The notes: generated by a model from the letters alone, not told the origin. Positions 35,829-47,700 are shown, counted from the stretch's first letter. The stretch: DNA of 64,000 nucleotides from Tengunoibacter tsumagoiensis (GCF_003967535.1 NZ_BIFR01000002.1:806001-870000), one strand, 5' to 3'. Made by a program: numbers and translations.

Positions 35829-37709
35829 TTAGCGGGTGGATGCTGATGTTCTGCGTCCACGACCGGCGGGAGCTGTTTTGAATTTTGGTTTGCCTGGACG
35901 CTGTGAACCTGATGCTGCAAACGAACTGGATCGAGGCTTGCTTGCAGAACCTTTGCTGAAGCTAGAGGATCGAGCGCCCTCAAATGGACGATCAAAGCCT
36001 TCAGATTTTCGAACACTAACAGGTTCCTGGCTATCCTCTTTCACACGTTTGCGGGTGCTAGAGACCTTAGGCGCATCATCTGACTTGGGCCAGGTGAATG
36101 AGCCATGAGCACCTTCCGGTGAGAAAGAGCGGCGAGAGCGAACTGGTCGACCCTCACGACCCTCACTAAAGTGTTCGCGCCCAAACTCTTGCCCAAAGGA
36201 TTTGTGGCCTCGAGGTGCATGTTGTTCGTGGTATTGATCACGTTTCTCTTCGCGGCGGAAATACCGATTCTCTGAAACGGGGCGCTGCTCGCGCTCAGCT
36301 TCCTGAGCAAAAGGCTTGCGATCGCGTACAGGAGGCTGTTCACGTTCGAATTCAGGAACAAAAGGTTTACGTGTACGTGTTGTTTCCTGTCCACTGAACT
36401 GATCGCGCTCAAAATCCGGAGTAAAAGAGCGGCGACCGAAGGTAGGGCGCTTATCTGCATATTGATCGCGCTCACGATTGCTGGCAAAAGGCCTGCGATC
36501 ACGGGCTGGGCGACGATCGCTAAAGCGCTCGCGTTCAGGCTCTTGCACCACCTCAGGCTCTGGTCGGAGGACTGGTTTTGCCGTCATATTACTCTCATCG
36601 AGCGTCAATTGATGCAAGGTCACCGTCTGCTCCAGGCTACGGGCCATGCGGCGCCATTTTGCAAGCTCAGAAGGAACAAGCAGCGTAATCGCTTTACCCT
36701 GGCGGCCCATACGACCAGTACGGCCAATCCGATGCGTAAAGAGCTCACTGGACTCAGGAAGCTCGTAATTGATCACCTGATGAATACCCTGGATATCAAG
36801 CCCACGGGCAGCCACATTTGTTGCCAGCAGCGTCTGAACTTTGCCACGGCGGAAAGCCATCAGCACATCCTCACGAGCGCGCTGACTCTTATCACCATGG
36901 AAAGTTCCCACAGTAAAGCCCAGCTCACTCAACTCCTCGCCAAGTTTCTCCACCCCTAACTTTGTTTTTCCAAAGATCAGAGTGCTTTCACCTTCCGCAG
37001 AGTTCAATAAATTGCACAGAGCAACCATCTTTTTGCCACGAGGGACTTGATAGGTAATCTGCTCAATAGTGCTCTCGGCTCCGGTAGCAGGCGTAATCTC
37101 AACCTTCACAGGATCTTTCAGGAACTTCTCCTGGAGCTTGGCAATCCATTCAGGCATAGTAGCTGAAAAGAGCGCCATCTGGCGATTCTCGGGAGTGGTC
37201 GTAAGAATCTCTTCGATCTCGGGTGCGAAACCGATATCCAGCATCTGATCGGCCTCATCAAGGACACAGATGCGCAAATTTTTCAAGACCAACGTTCCGC
37301 GTTCGATATGATCCTTAATACGGCCAGGCGTCCCGATAACAATCTGAGCGCCATAGCGGAGAGCGGAGATCTGGCTATTATAGGGTCGGCCACCAACCAG
37401 TAAAGCTGTCGTCAGGCGACGGCGACTGGCAAAAGTGCTTAAAACATTGTTCACCTGAACCGCAAGTTCACGGGTAGGGACAATCACAAGCGCCTGCACT
37501 TCGCGCTTCTCGCGGGTGAGACGCTCCACAATAGGAATGCTATAAGCGAGCGTCTTGCCGGAACCGGTAGCAGACTGTCCAAGGACATCGCGGCCCTCAA
37601 GGAGGGCTGGAATAGCTTGAGCCTGAATGGGTGTGGGCTCGGAGATCTGCATTGTCTCTAGTACTGAGCGTGTTGCGGGCTGCAAAGAAAAATCGTTAAA
37701 AGATGGCAT
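35829..37709 (-). CDS. DEAD-box RNA helicase with long charged C-terminal tail
   Basis: This 626-residue ATP-dependent RNA helicase has the complete motif set: FNDFSLQPATRSVLE (Q-motif region), SATGSGKT (motif I), PTRELAVQ, GTPGRIKDH, LDEADQML (motif II), FSATMPEW (motif III) and HRIGRTGRMGRQG (motif VI). After about residue 380 the core ends and a tail of some 240 residues follows, rich in Arg, Asp, Glu, Phe and Ser, with repeated units of the form RxFxxxFEREQ, typical of disordered RNA-binding tails. The upstream frame begins at a TTG at 37733; the ATG at 37709 after GAAAGG is more likely. It probably acts in RNA unwinding at low temperature or in ribosome assembly. Confidence 0.93.
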   Translation of the reverse strand: MPSFNDFSLQPATRSVLETMQISEPTPIQAQAIPALLEGRDVLGQSATGSGKTLAYSIPIVERLTREKREVQALVIVPTRELAVQVNNVLSTFASRRRLTTALLVGGRPYNSQISALRYGAQIVIGTPGRIKDHIERGTLVLKNLRICVLDEADQMLDIGFAPEIEEILTTTPENRQMALFSATMPEWIAKLQEKFLKDPVKVEITPATGAESTIEQITYQVPRGKKMVALCNLLNSAEGESTLIFGKTKLGVEKLGEELSELGFTVGTFHGDKSQRAREDVLMAFRRGKVQTLLATNVAARGLDIQGIHQVINYELPESSELFTHRIGRTGRMGRQGKAITLLVPSELAKWRRMARSLEQTVTLHQLTLDESNMTAKPVLRPEPEVVQEPERERFSDRRPARDRRPFASNRERDQYADKRPTFGRRSFTPDFERDQFSGQETTRTRKPFVPEFEREQPPVRDRKPFAQEAEREQRPVSENRYFRREEKRDQYHEQHAPRGHKSFGQEFGREHFSEGREGRPVRSRRSFSPEGAHGSFTWPKSDDAPKVSSTRKRVKEDSQEPVSVRKSEGFDRPFEGARSSSFSKGSASKPRSSSFAASGSQRPGKPKFKTAPAGRGRRTSASTR

Positions 37710-38424
37710 GAACAAACAAAACCTTTCGGCCAAGGCGCCTCAAAGGGCGCGATACAGTTTTACTGAAGGCACAGTGCCAGCAGAGAGTGTACTAGGAGCA
37801 GGTCGTAGGATATAGGAGCGCTAGCTGATATCAGATACGAACGTGCATGCAAGAAGCGAAAATTCTACAGAGGATTGCCTAAAGGTCTTTCTTTAGCATC
37901 TTGACTGGGGAAAGGGACTTGCTCGCCGCCTGCTTCCTAACTCGTGCGGCTGAATAATCCGTCTTCAAGCAGGGGAGAAAATGCCGCTGTTTTTCTCTAT
38001 GTTATATGACCCTGTTTCTCTCGCGGGAGGACCCATGTGATAGGTACGGATTGCGCCGGTAACGTTTGCCTCATAAATGATAGGTGATAGTGTACTGTCT
38101 GAGTTAAGGGCTTGAGTATTTAATGAACACCACCCAGAAGTGCTAGTGCAAAGAGCTGGCACACACCCTTTGATTGGATCTGGTCCCTGCACCTATCAGA
38201 GCTCGATGATCTTGTTTATCAGATAGCCATCGAGAGTGGACAAGCAAGCTTGTGCGTCAACACAAGTTCACAGTTTCTAGCCGTGAAGATCTTGAAGCCA
38301 TGCAAACATCATAACTTGTAGTAGTGTACAACCTCTAGCACGAATAGTCAAGCCTCTCAGGCCCTTTGTTTTGAGAAGGTAGCCAGATGTGAGGTTATTG
38401 GTCTGAATGTCATTCGTATCTTCC
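37710..38424. other. Gene-free stretch upstream of the helicase
   Basis: About 700 bases without a supported gene. The part next to the helicase should hold its promoter and a leader of unknown length; I could not fix promoter boxes. A minus frame at 37965-38192 has no ribosome site or recognisable motif. On the + strand, codons at 38193-38312 (SELDDLVYQIAIESGQASL) read like a scrap of a lost coding sequence, without start or family match. Confidence 0.4.
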
Positions 38425-39192
38425 TCACGAGCCAGTCTGTTCATGCGCATGGACAATATGACGAGCTATTCCCTGGAATGCATCGGCTATATCTTCGTGG
38501 TGGAGGTGAGCCATGAGAAGTCTTCCGCTTTCAAACGCCTCCGCACAGAGAGGATTAAAGTCAATCGACGAGCATAAACAGGACAACGCCTCCAACAATG
38601 GCTCCCCTGGCTGAAAGTCGACATGATTTGCAACAATCTCCTGGGGAAAGAGCATCTTGAAGCGTGTGAGGTTGGCTTGAGCTAAAAGTTCACTCCGAGG
38701 AGTAACCTGGATGCCGCGAACCGTTCCCCCCTTTCTTGCCAGCAGGCCAGGGCCATCCAATCGATAGGCCATATCCAGCGCTAGCAGTGCCGCAGTCACT
38801 CCTTGCAGATCGTTCGTTATGCGTTGCTCGATTGCACGACTGTATTTCTTGGGGTCGTCCCATGACAGCAATAATCTCGTTTTGTAAAACTGGAGGCTCG
38901 CCAGCCTCATCCGGACCTTACCCGTTGCGAGAGGCGCATCGGGGTCCCAGGGGGCTTGTCGCATTCTCAGGAGATTTATATGTAGAACCAATGTGTTTAG
39001 GAACACGAAACCAGTGAGAAACAGGGGCTTTCGGAGTTGGTTGAAACTAAAGAGCACCGCAACAACAGAGATCCAGAAAGAGCTGAAGATACCAAAGTCG
39101 TGCCCTCCTTTGATATCCAGGATAATCATGAAGAGAGAGATACTCAGCAGGAGTATTGAAAAGGCGATGACCAGACGAAATCTTTTTCCCAC
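38425..39192 (-). CDS. Hypothetical membrane protein, 255 residues
   Basis: I do not recognise this protein. Two or three hydrophobic helices lie in the first 75 residues (LVIAFSILLLSISLFMIIL, then FWISVVAVLFSFN and LFLTGFVFLNTLVLHINLL). They are followed by a soluble domain of about 180 residues rich in Leu, Ala, Arg and His, ending in HLHHEDIADAFQGIARHIVH. A membrane-anchored cytoplasmic domain is the simplest reading. The start is GTG, with AAGGAAG about a dozen bases upstream. The gene stands alone on the minus strand with long gaps on both sides. Codon structure and length support it being real. Confidence 0.65.
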   Translation of the reverse strand: MGKRFRLVIAFSILLLSISLFMIILDIKGGHDFGIFSSFWISVVAVLFSFNQLRKPLFLTGFVFLNTLVLHINLLRMRQAPWDPDAPLATGKVRMRLASLQFYKTRLLLSWDDPKKYSRAIEQRITNDLQGVTAALLALDMAYRLDGPGLLARKGGTVRGIQVTPRSELLAQANLTRFKMLFPQEIVANHVDFQPGEPLLEALSCLCSSIDFNPLCAEAFESGRLLMAHLHHEDIADAFQGIARHIVHAHEQTGS

Positions 39193-39781
39193 AACTGTCT
39201 TCTTCCTTGTTGGCAGGCTTATAGGCTTGTAGGAAATGGCTCAGTCGAGCCGATGTGCCGCTTCAGGCTTGTTTCTTCTTGCTAAAGAGCAGAATGCCTC
39301 ATGTAAGATGAAATTCCTTTTGTCTCACCAAAACACTTACGACGTATACTATCCTTTTCCAATGCTGGACTGCTTATCGCAAAGCATTCGAGAGCCTGAT
39401 CACGTTGTGCCTCTCAGAGAGACGTAAGCGATGCTGATGCCCGTGCCATAACCGATTGCCTCTCTCTTTGAAATGGGAGTATGCAGAACGGTCACTCCTC
39501 AAAGTATACTTGATACGATATAGAATGATCAAGAAAATACGACACAGAATTTTGTCATTGACACTTGATGACCATCATGATGATGCTCACCAATAGCTGC
39601 GTTGGTTTGTGTCTGTTTCGCGCACACGGTATGATGATGGCTGACCCACAGGAGACTTCAACGGCCTCGGTCCCTGCTTGACGCAAACGCTATATGATGG
39701 CCATAGACTGCAAGGGGCCTGAGTCCCCCCGCAGTCTGCAACCGCCATCAGGCTTCTCTGAATTGCCTGCTAAGATGTGAT
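39193..39781. other. Gene-free stretch with a GC-rich hairpin
   Basis: No supported gene. A stem-loop at 39706-39736 (GACTGC..GGGG against CCCC..GCAGTC) lies 45 bases beyond the stop of the large secreted-protein gene and may end its transcription, although no U-run follows on the minus strand. The promoter of the 255-residue membrane protein gene should lie at the 39200 end. Confidence 0.45.
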
Positions 39782-42700
39782 CTATCCGATTGTTACTGTA
39801 TCAAATGTCGCGCTACTCAGACTATTCTCATTATGAGAATTTACGGCCAGTCCTGCCAGGAGGGAACCATTCAAGGAAAGCATGACTTGTGATCCCGCGA
39901 TAGGTATCCAGGTAGTGCCATTCTGAGAGGTGTAAGCGGTATAGGTTGTTCCCGTATGATCGACTTTGAGATAGATCCCAACCCCGCCGGGAATAGCCAG
40001 CGTGGTCGTAGTTCCTCCTACAGTAGAGCGGTATTGGACCGAGATTCCATTGCCTGGTGTGATAAAGATCCCATAATACGGGGAGTCGACGGCTGTTGAT
40101 TGACGGAGCATTACACCTGCCCTGGCCCAGGGATCTGTGTTCCCCTGAGCAGTGATATGGGCGCTGATTCCACCATCTATTGTCAGTGTTTGCCAGATAG
40201 CGTGGAACTCATCGCTTGTGCCCCAGAGATCTGCTCCATCTCCCTGAATAGTCCAGGTTCCATTGGTTAGCGTCTGAGATCCCGGTAGAGTGGGGGTTCC
40301 AATATCTGCACAGGACCAGTTAGTGGGACAGGCTGGTGCAGGTGGTGGTGGGGCTACCGGGCTCTGTGTGACGGTATCCAGTACAATGGTTGCCAGATAG
40401 CCATCATTGTGGGATGTTGCGGCCAGACCAGTCAGCAGTGTGCCTGTCATATTCAAGCGGACAGACGAATTGGGGATGGGCGTCCAGCCTGTCCCATCTG
40501 TTGACGTATAAGCGGTGAAGACATTGCCTGAGCGAGCAATCTGCAGATAGACAGGCACAAGACCTGCGATCTGTACCTGTGTCGTTGCCCCACCCTGCGT
40601 TGATCGATATTGAACAGCGATTCCATTGCCCGGCGTGACAAAAACGCCGTAATAGGTAGAGCCCACATCCGTGGATGTGCGGAACATCACGCCAGCTTTG
40701 GCCCAGGGGTCGGTATTGCTTTGTGACGTTATATGCGCACTAACGGTTCCATCGGCAGTCAATGTCTGCCAGATAAAGTGGAAGGTATCGGCTCCATTCC
40801 AGATATCCTGTCCGCCTGTATTGATGGTCCAGGCCCCATTCGTGAGTGTTTGATTGCCAATAATGGATGGGTTCCCGATATCAGAGCAACTCCAGGTCGT
40901 GGGACATGGTGGAACAGGTGGCTGCGGAGCTGTCGTGGTGACAGAGACAGTATCGAATGTGGCGTTATTAATGAGCGACACGTTATGCGAGGTGACGGCC
41001 AGACCCGCGAGCAGTGGACCTGTCAGGTTTACCATACGAATACTCGATTGTGCCAGTGGCGTCCAGGTCGTTCCATCGGACGAAGTATAGGCGGTAAAGA
41101 CAAGGCCAGAGCGTGCTACCTGGAGATAGTTTGGAGTGGTCAGACCTGGAAAAGTGAGTTGAACGGTATTTCCTCCAAGCGCTGTGCGGTATTGGACGAT
41201 GAGACCATTATCGTGAGAGGCAAAGGCAGCGTAGTAGGCTGAGCCCTGATCGGTGCTTTGTCTGAGCATCACGCCAGCTTTGGCCCAGGGATCAGTATTG
41301 GTCAATGTGTTGACATGGGCTCCAATGGTGCCATCTCCATTCAATGTCTGCCAGACATAATGGAATTGATCTGTGCCTCCCCAGATATCGGTGCCTCCTC
41401 CACTGACGGTCCAGTTGCCACCATTCAGCGTCTGGTTGCCAATCAAGAGGGGGTTGCCAATATCCAGGCAGTTCCAGGTGTCTGGACAGTTGCTGGGAGG
41501 AGGAGCCGCAGACGTCGTTACGACAACGTTATCAAGGACCGCTGTGGTGCGAATGGCCGTACTATGGGAGGTGACTGCAATACCAGCCAGGAGCGGGCCT
41601 GTCCAGGAGAGGCGCAGGCTACTGCCAGCGATTGGCGTCCAGATCGTTCCATCTGCTGATCCATAAGCGGTAAAGACGGCTCCTGCTCGGGCAACTTTGA
41701 GGTATGTGAAGGCCGGATTTGTGGCTGGTATCAGCATCTGCGAGCTGGGTCCAAATGTGGTCAGACGATACTGCACCACAATACCGTTGCCAGCCGATTG
41801 AAAAACTCCATAGTAAGGTGAACTGGCATTGGCATTCTGACGAAGCATCAGTCCCACTTTGGCCCAGGGATCGGTATTCTGAAGCGAGACAATATGAGCG
41901 CTTAGCGAGCCATCGGCGGGAATTGCCTGCCAATCGAAGTGAAACTGGTCATAGAGCCCCCAGATATCGCTGCCACCTGCGCGGATCGTCCAGGTGCCGT
42001 TGGCGAGTGCTTCACTGCCCGTCGGAACCGAGTTCGCGACATCGCCACAACTCCAACCAGTTGGACAGAGGACAGGGGGAACAATGGCCGTGTTCGTCAG
42101 GATCACAGCCTGCATGGTACTACTGCCAATTCCCCCCGCAGCCGAAGTCATGGCCAGCCCAACTTGCAAGGTTGCAGGCAGATTGAGGGTAATGGTAGAG
42201 TCATCAATCGGCGTCCAGGTTGCACCATCTCCCGAGGTATAGGCAGTAAAGATCGATTGCCAGCGGGCAATGCGGAGATAGATCGGTGTATTTCCTGCAG
42301 CACTACCGAGATTGATTGTATTAAGGCCAAGGGTATCCCGATATTGAACAACAATCCCTTTTTGTGGTGTGACAAATACCCCATAATAGGGAGAGCCAGG
42401 ATTGGTGCTCTGACGCAGCATAAGTCCTGCCCTGGCTCCAGGGCTGGTATTATCTTGCGCCGTAATCTGAGCACTCAAGGTCGTATCGCCTGTAACGGTT
42501 TGAAAGACAGCGTGGAAATGATCGGCATAATTGGCTATCTCGTTCCCCGATGCCTTGAGCGTCCAGACGCCATTCGTGACTGTCTGATCCCCAACAAGTG
42601 TTGGATTGCCGATATCGGTACAGCTCCAACCGGCAGGGCAGGGTGAAGCGGAGCCTGGAACCGCTACAGCACTCAGCGGACCAATTGTTGGCGGAGTGAG

Positions 42701-44710
42701 AAGCGCCGTCCCGGTTATTCCGTTGGCCCCCGAACTTACGGCAACGCCAGTGACTGTTGTAGCCGGGAAGACCTGCGTCACGGTACTCCCAGGAACAAGC
42801 GTATAGTTGATGCCATCGGTTGAGGTAGCCGCCTGAAGGCTATCCCCTTTTCGTTGGAGTGCGAGATAGATAGGAAGTTGAAGCCCGGTCAATTGTTTGA
42901 GGAGAGTGGTGTTGCCACCATAGCCAGCGCGATATTGAATCGCAAGACCATTATTGGGAGTCACAAAGGCCCCATAATAGGAAGAGGCCGGGTCAGTGCT
43001 CTGGCGAATACTTATCCCTACCTGTGCATTAGCCGTCTGGGGCTGTGCCAGAACCTGTATTGCAATCTGTTGATCGCCAACAACTGTCCTGGTGATTGAG
43101 CGATAGTGATCCGCTGTACCCTGGAGCCCTGTTCCAGCGGCGGAGATATTCCAGGTCGTTCCAGTGCTTGTTTCACTCCCTGCCGGGGTGGGATTTCCTA
43201 TATCCTGACAGCTCCAGCCAGATGGACAATTCGCGTCAACGGGTGGAGGCGCAGGAATGGGGGCAGGCGTAAAGGCATAGACGGTTCCATTCAGTGCTCC
43301 ATCGACAAGGAGCCCATCGCCAACGCTGGCCGCGCCATAAAAACCATTTGCTGAATAATAGGTCGAGAGCCGCTGTCCAGTAGAGGCATCGCGAACCTCA
43401 AAATTCGGGCCAGCCTCATCGATAATCAGACCATTAGAATAGGTGACAGCCGGAATAATGGGATTGGGCGTCCCCTGTTCCCAGAGAATCTTGCCAGTGC
43501 TGGGATCAAGAGCACGAATAGAACCAGGGTAGCCCTGACCTCCGATCACCGTATTGCCCCCCGCCATATAGATTCTGCCACCACCATACGCCCCCGTTGA
43601 GACCGTTCCATTGCCACAGGGTGGGCAATCCCCCGTTTCAGCCACTACCGTCTGCCAGACCGGACCGGCTGCAAGATTCGCTGGATTAAAGGCATAGAAG
43701 ATCCCATCTTTATTGGCAGCCCCAACCAGTTGATTGCCATGAATATCTGTAAAAAAGAGGGGGGAATTGCCCCAATCAAGATCAATGCCTGCCTGGTCAG
43801 GAGGGATCTGCCAATAATCTTGAATCTGTAAGGTTGTGGCATTGATTGCCACTAAAGATTGTGCATAGAGTTGAGTTGTGAGACTGATCGTGCCCGTATC
43901 CATAAAGATAGTATTGGTGGCAGGGTCGATCAGAGGTGTTGTCCAGACTCCAGCTCCAACCTCACCAGTATTGACAAGATTTAACGTCTGGCTAATCTGA
44001 TGGGTTGTCAGATCTACTTTAAGAAGCTGTCCCTGGACCAGTGGTCGATCACAATTACTCGCTACGCCAATATAAGCATTGCCATTGTAAATAAGCGGGC
44101 TGGACCAGTTATAGTGTCCTCCAGTGGCACTATTATCGCCCGTGTCTACCTTCCAGAGGATTGCCCCACTGACCGCGTCTAATGCATACCAGTAGCGATC
44201 CCCGCCGCCTACATACACGATTCCGTTCTGAACAGCCGCCGATGAATTAATCCCAATCGTTGCGGGAACGCAATCGGGAGCTATCGTTTGCCCTAAAAAG
44301 GTCTTCCACTTTATTGCCCCGGTTGTCGCATCAAAGGCATATTCGTAGCCATCCCAGGAACCAATATAAACGACGCCGTTGACGATCGCTGGTTGAGAGG
44401 AGATGCCCCCTCCTGTCTGGTAAGTCCAGAGTGGTTTCAGTTGATTGGCATTAGCGGTGCTAAACGTTGTATCAGTACTCGCGCTGGTGTGTGCAATATC
44501 ATGTAAATACATCGGCCAATCGTTACTGACAGCTTGCGGAAGCGCAACCGAAACAGCATGTGCCGAGACGGTTTGCCCGTTTTCCCAGAGCAAGGCAGAG
44601 AGCAGGATGACCAGGAGAAGACCATGCACCCCCGCGTGCGGGCTGAGTCTGAAGAGCGCTCTGTGCTTCCAGGCCTTCATGGCCTGGAGCACGTGGAATC
44701 TGTGTATCAT
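39782..44710 (-). CDS. Giant secreted protein: PQQ-type beta-propeller plus six repeats
   Basis: This 1,642-residue protein begins with a basic stretch, a hydrophobic helix (GLLLVILLSALLW) and VSAHA, a likely signal peptide. Residues about 55-490 form a PQQ-binding-type propeller with blades such as QPAIVNGVVYIGSWDGYEYA and AFDATTGAIKW. Then come six tandem domains starting near residues 493, 688, 880, 1073, 1267 and 1459, a period of about 193. Each starts CPxxWSCxDIGNP and contains AGVMLRQSTDxxSxYYGxF and AYTSxDGTTWTPI. They resemble DUF1349/concanavalin-type sandwiches, perhaps sugar-binding. The two Cys in each unit opening may form a disulfide. A strong AAGGAGG site sets the start. It is followed upstream by the glycosyltransferase gene, 64 bases away. 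Probable role: cell-surface or matrix adhesion. Confidence 0.85.
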   Translation of the reverse strand: MIHRFHVLQAMKAWKHRALFRLSPHAGVHGLLLVILLSALLWENGQTVSAHAVSVALPQAVSNDWPMYLHDIAHTSASTDTTFSTANANQLKPLWTYQTGGGISSQPAIVNGVVYIGSWDGYEYAFDATTGAIKWKTFLGQTIAPDCVPATIGINSSAAVQNGIVYVGGGDRYWYALDAVSGAILWKVDTGDNSATGGHYNWSSPLIYNGNAYIGVASNCDRPLVQGQLLKVDLTTHQISQTLNLVNTGEVGAGVWTTPLIDPATNTIFMDTGTISLTTQLYAQSLVAINATTLQIQDYWQIPPDQAGIDLDWGNSPLFFTDIHGNQLVGAANKDGIFYAFNPANLAAGPVWQTVVAETGDCPPCGNGTVSTGAYGGGRIYMAGGNTVIGGQGYPGSIRALDPSTGKILWEQGTPNPIIPAVTYSNGLIIDEAGPNFEVRDASTGQRLSTYYSANGFYGAASVGDGLLVDGALNGTVYAFTPAPIPAPPPVDANCPSGWSCQDIGNPTPAGSETSTGTTWNISAAGTGLQGTADHYRSITRTVVGDQQIAIQVLAQPQTANAQVGISIRQSTDPASSYYGAFVTPNNGLAIQYRAGYGGNTTLLKQLTGLQLPIYLALQRKGDSLQAATSTDGINYTLVPGSTVTQVFPATTVTGVAVSSGANGITGTALLTPPTIGPLSAVAVPGSASPCPAGWSCTDIGNPTLVGDQTVTNGVWTLKASGNEIANYADHFHAVFQTVTGDTTLSAQITAQDNTSPGARAGLMLRQSTNPGSPYYGVFVTPQKGIVVQYRDTLGLNTINLGSAAGNTPIYLRIARWQSIFTAYTSGDGATWTPIDDSTITLNLPATLQVGLAMTSAAGGIGSSTMQAVILTNTAIVPPVLCPTGWSCGDVANSVPTGSEALANGTWTIRAGGSDIWGLYDQFHFDWQAIPADGSLSAHIVSLQNTDPWAKVGLMLRQNANASSPYYGVFQSAGNGIVVQYRLTTFGPSSQMLIPATNPAFTYLKVARAGAVFTAYGSADGTIWTPIAGSSLRLSWTGPLLAGIAVTSHSTAIRTTAVLDNVVVTTSAAPPPSNCPDTWNCLDIGNPLLIGNQTLNGGNWTVSGGGTDIWGGTDQFHYVWQTLNGDGTIGAHVNTLTNTDPWAKAGVMLRQSTDQGSAYYAAFASHDNGLIVQYRTALGGNTVQLTFPGLTTPNYLQVARSGLVFTAYTSSDGTTWTPLAQSSIRMVNLTGPLLAGLAVTSHNVSLINNATFDTVSVTTTAPQPPVPPCPTTWSCSDIGNPSIIGNQTLTNGAWTINTGGQDIWNGADTFHFIWQTLTADGTVSAHITSQSNTDPWAKAGVMFRTSTDVGSTYYGVFVTPGNGIAVQYRSTQGGATTQVQIAGLVPVYLQIARSGNVFTAYTSTDGTGWTPIPNSSVRLNMTGTLLTGLAATSHNDGYLATIVLDTVTQSPVAPPPPAPACPTNWSCADIGTPTLPGSQTLTNGTWTIQGDGADLWGTSDEFHAIWQTLTIDGGISAHITAQGNTDPWARAGVMLRQSTAVDSPYYGIFITPGNGISVQYRSTVGGTTTTLAIPGGVGIYLKVDHTGTTYTAYTSQNGTTWIPIAGSQVMLSLNGSLLAGLAVNSHNENSLSSATFDTVTIG

Positions 44711-44774
44711 ACAACCTCCTTGTTAGAAGCCAGTTTTTACAGTGCTGAAGAACAGGGAATAGCCTGTATATTGC

Positions 44775-47700
44775 CTATGGTTTATGGTTGGGGTCACCCT
44801 GACCACATTGAGCATGAAGATTGATCAGTTGTGTTGAGAGGGTATGAGTAGGAAGGGGGGCCAGACCCTTGCGATGAAAGAGAAGCAAGCCTTTGGGTTC
44901 TTGTGTCACAACCTCATACTGAGCCAGAAACTCAGGAGTATGCACATCGATTTTTTGTGCAATAAGATCATCAGGATTGGTTGGATTGACAAGAATCCAG
45001 TCTACAGAGTGGGTAGGATGAGCGAGGGCCGCCTGCCACAATGGGCCAGAACCCTCATAGATCACATCTTTAAACGAGATCTGTGGTACGGGCGAGGTAA
45101 ACGTATCTTCTAGAATCAGCCCATGGTCATAGTGTTGGGCAAGAAAGAGAACGCTCTCATGGAAGGGGGCGCAGTCCAGTCCATAAAGGCCATCGTTCAG
45201 CGAGACAATCCCATTATGAGCGGTCCAGCAGGCCTGACCAAGAATGACCCCTAGAAAGAGGATCGGCAGCGAAAACAGATAGACCTTCTGAGCCATTGCT
45301 TTGCGAGCCTGAGTCAGCGAGAAATTCTGCAGTGGATGAGCGGCAAAAAAGGTATGAGTCAGAAATGTTTTCACACGTTGCCCAACCTGTACAATATGAA
45401 TCTGCATTAAGCGACTGATCAGTACCGCCACAAAAAAAGCTGTTGGCGCGACCGATTGAACGCCATAGCGAGCATTATAGAGGCCATTGGGCGCACTGGG
45501 GGGAACTGCTGCTGTCACATAGAGCGCGGCCTGACCGGTATAGAGAGAGACAACATAGAAGATAAAAGGAATAAAAATCGTCAAGCCAGCAATGACATCG
45601 GGCGTGAAACGGCGTCGGCAGAGATACACGATCAGCGCAACCCCCCCCAGGGTAAAAGTGAGCCAGCCAACATTCTCCAGCGAATCAATCGTAAAATAGC
45701 GTATTGATTGCCAGAGATTATGATAGGTGTAGAGAATATGCAGCTTAATCAAGGATGTTTGCTGAGCCTGCGAGGAGAAAGGGCCACGCTGGAAATAGAG
45801 CGGATCATTAAAAATAATCGCATTCCAGAGCATCCATAGGAGAATCCCTAAGCCGCCAAGAGCACCAAATGTGAGCAGATTAGCCTCAATCTGTTGACGG
45901 CGCTGACGTTTTAAGAGACCAACCAGCACAATCAGCCCCAGAAGAGCCAGGAAAAGAAACCAGGCATCATAGCGCGAAAGGGTTGCAAAAAACGTACCCA
46001 GTGCTGCCAGCAACAATTGCAGCAGCTCCTCATCCTGAGTCCAGGCAATAAAGTAGTAGCAAGCCATCAACATGGACGCAATCAGAACAATCTCACTCAA
46101 TGGAGTCGTCTGAATATAGAGAATGTTGAGATTGAAGACAAAGAGCAGGGTGCCAATAAAACTGGCACTTCGATTCTGTGTCAGCCGATACGCCGAAAGA
46201 TACAGATAGATCGCCGCAATCACAAAGCAAGGCATCGCTGCAAAGCTTCCTGCCAGGCCAGTAAACCAGAGAAAATTGTTCCAGATAAACGGCAGCATCA
46301 GCAGATGAGGGAGCGGGAGCCAGACGCCTCCGATCTGGGCCAGTCCGGGGGTCGCGCTATCAAGAATGCGGCGTGCAATCAAGAGATGTGAATAGGAGTC
46401 GCCATACGTGAGAAGCTGATCGTTCTGATAGAAATACCAGAGCGCTCCCAGGCTGGTGAGGCAAGAGAGCAAGATCAGTACCAGCAACCAGGGATCAAAG
46501 GCATTGTGCTTTTTTGTCGGCAGAACCTGTTGTAAGCGATAGAGCAGCGTATCTGTATTGCTTTTCTCACTGGTTTTGCTCTTCAATTGTATTGCAGGTG
46601 AGAGCGTCAGAAGCGAAGAAGAGATGCTGGCTGCAGAGAGCTGTAGTCCAGACGAGACCAGGCCCGTACTGGATGAAGACGTATTTGGATCTGATTGGAC
46701 TTTTGCTGTCTCCAGTGATATGTCCTGTAATACGGGAGCTACCGTCTTTCCAGACGCGAGCACGTTTGTTGTGACGGCAGAGGTATTATTCTGGGCATAA
46801 GCGAGATGCAGGCCATGTTTCGTCTTTTCCCAATAGTGAGGCTTAAAGATCAGCTGATAGAGTGCAATAAAACCGGCCAGACTCGTCATCGCCCAATAGA
46901 TAGGGATCAATAAAGTGGCGAGAACCAGTTCGTAGCGCTGCCGTTTCATACATCCAATAATATGGGAGTAGAGATAGAAGAAGTTGCCAAAGACCAGACA
47001 GATCGAACCAGTATAGAGGACCGAACGCGGGAAAAGTGTCTGATAGGCTTCCCCCACAAACGGACGAAAGGCGAAATAGAGGATCACCATCAACCACATC
47101 AAAGGATTGATAAAGAGGACCGCCGTACGCGCTCCAATCACAATCTGAAGCCCCAGGAATTCTTGAAGCCTTTCAGGTCGTAGATATTGCGAAGGTTTGC
47201 GCATATAGACCAGATATGTCTGCATGTAGCCTTTGATCCAGCGCGAACGTTGACGCAACCAGTTGCGGAACTGCGAATTGGCCTCTTCATACGTTGTCGA
47301 GTCCAGAACCGCCGTTTTTAAGTGATAATGAGCCAGACGTTGTCCCAGATCACAATCCTCCGTCACATTGAAAGGGTCCCAGGCACCAAGCATACGAAGA
47401 GTCTCAGCACGAAAGTGATTAGAGGTACCCCCTAAAGGCAGCGGAAGGCCAGCACGTTGCAGGCCTGGGAGCGTCAGATCAAACCAGAGCGAATACTCAG
47501 CCGTAAACCAGCGCGTTAAAAGATTTTGATTGGGATTATAAAAATTAAGTTTTGCCTGAACACAGGCAACGGTAGGTCCTTGTTTGGCAAAGGTCAGGAC
47601 CGCCTTTTTGAGCTGGAGCGGATCAGGAATATCCTCTGCATCGTAGATCACAATATAATCGCCGGTTGCCTGGATCAGACCATAATTACAGGCACGCGGC

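Noticed and set aside
37965..38192. 75-codon minus frame between helicase and membrane-protein genes
   Set aside because: No ribosome site, no conserved motif and no operon context.
40671..42646. Several + strand frames of 60-235 codons opposite the repeat protein
   Set aside because: They recur with the same period as the repeats and are antisense shadows of the 1,642-residue gene.
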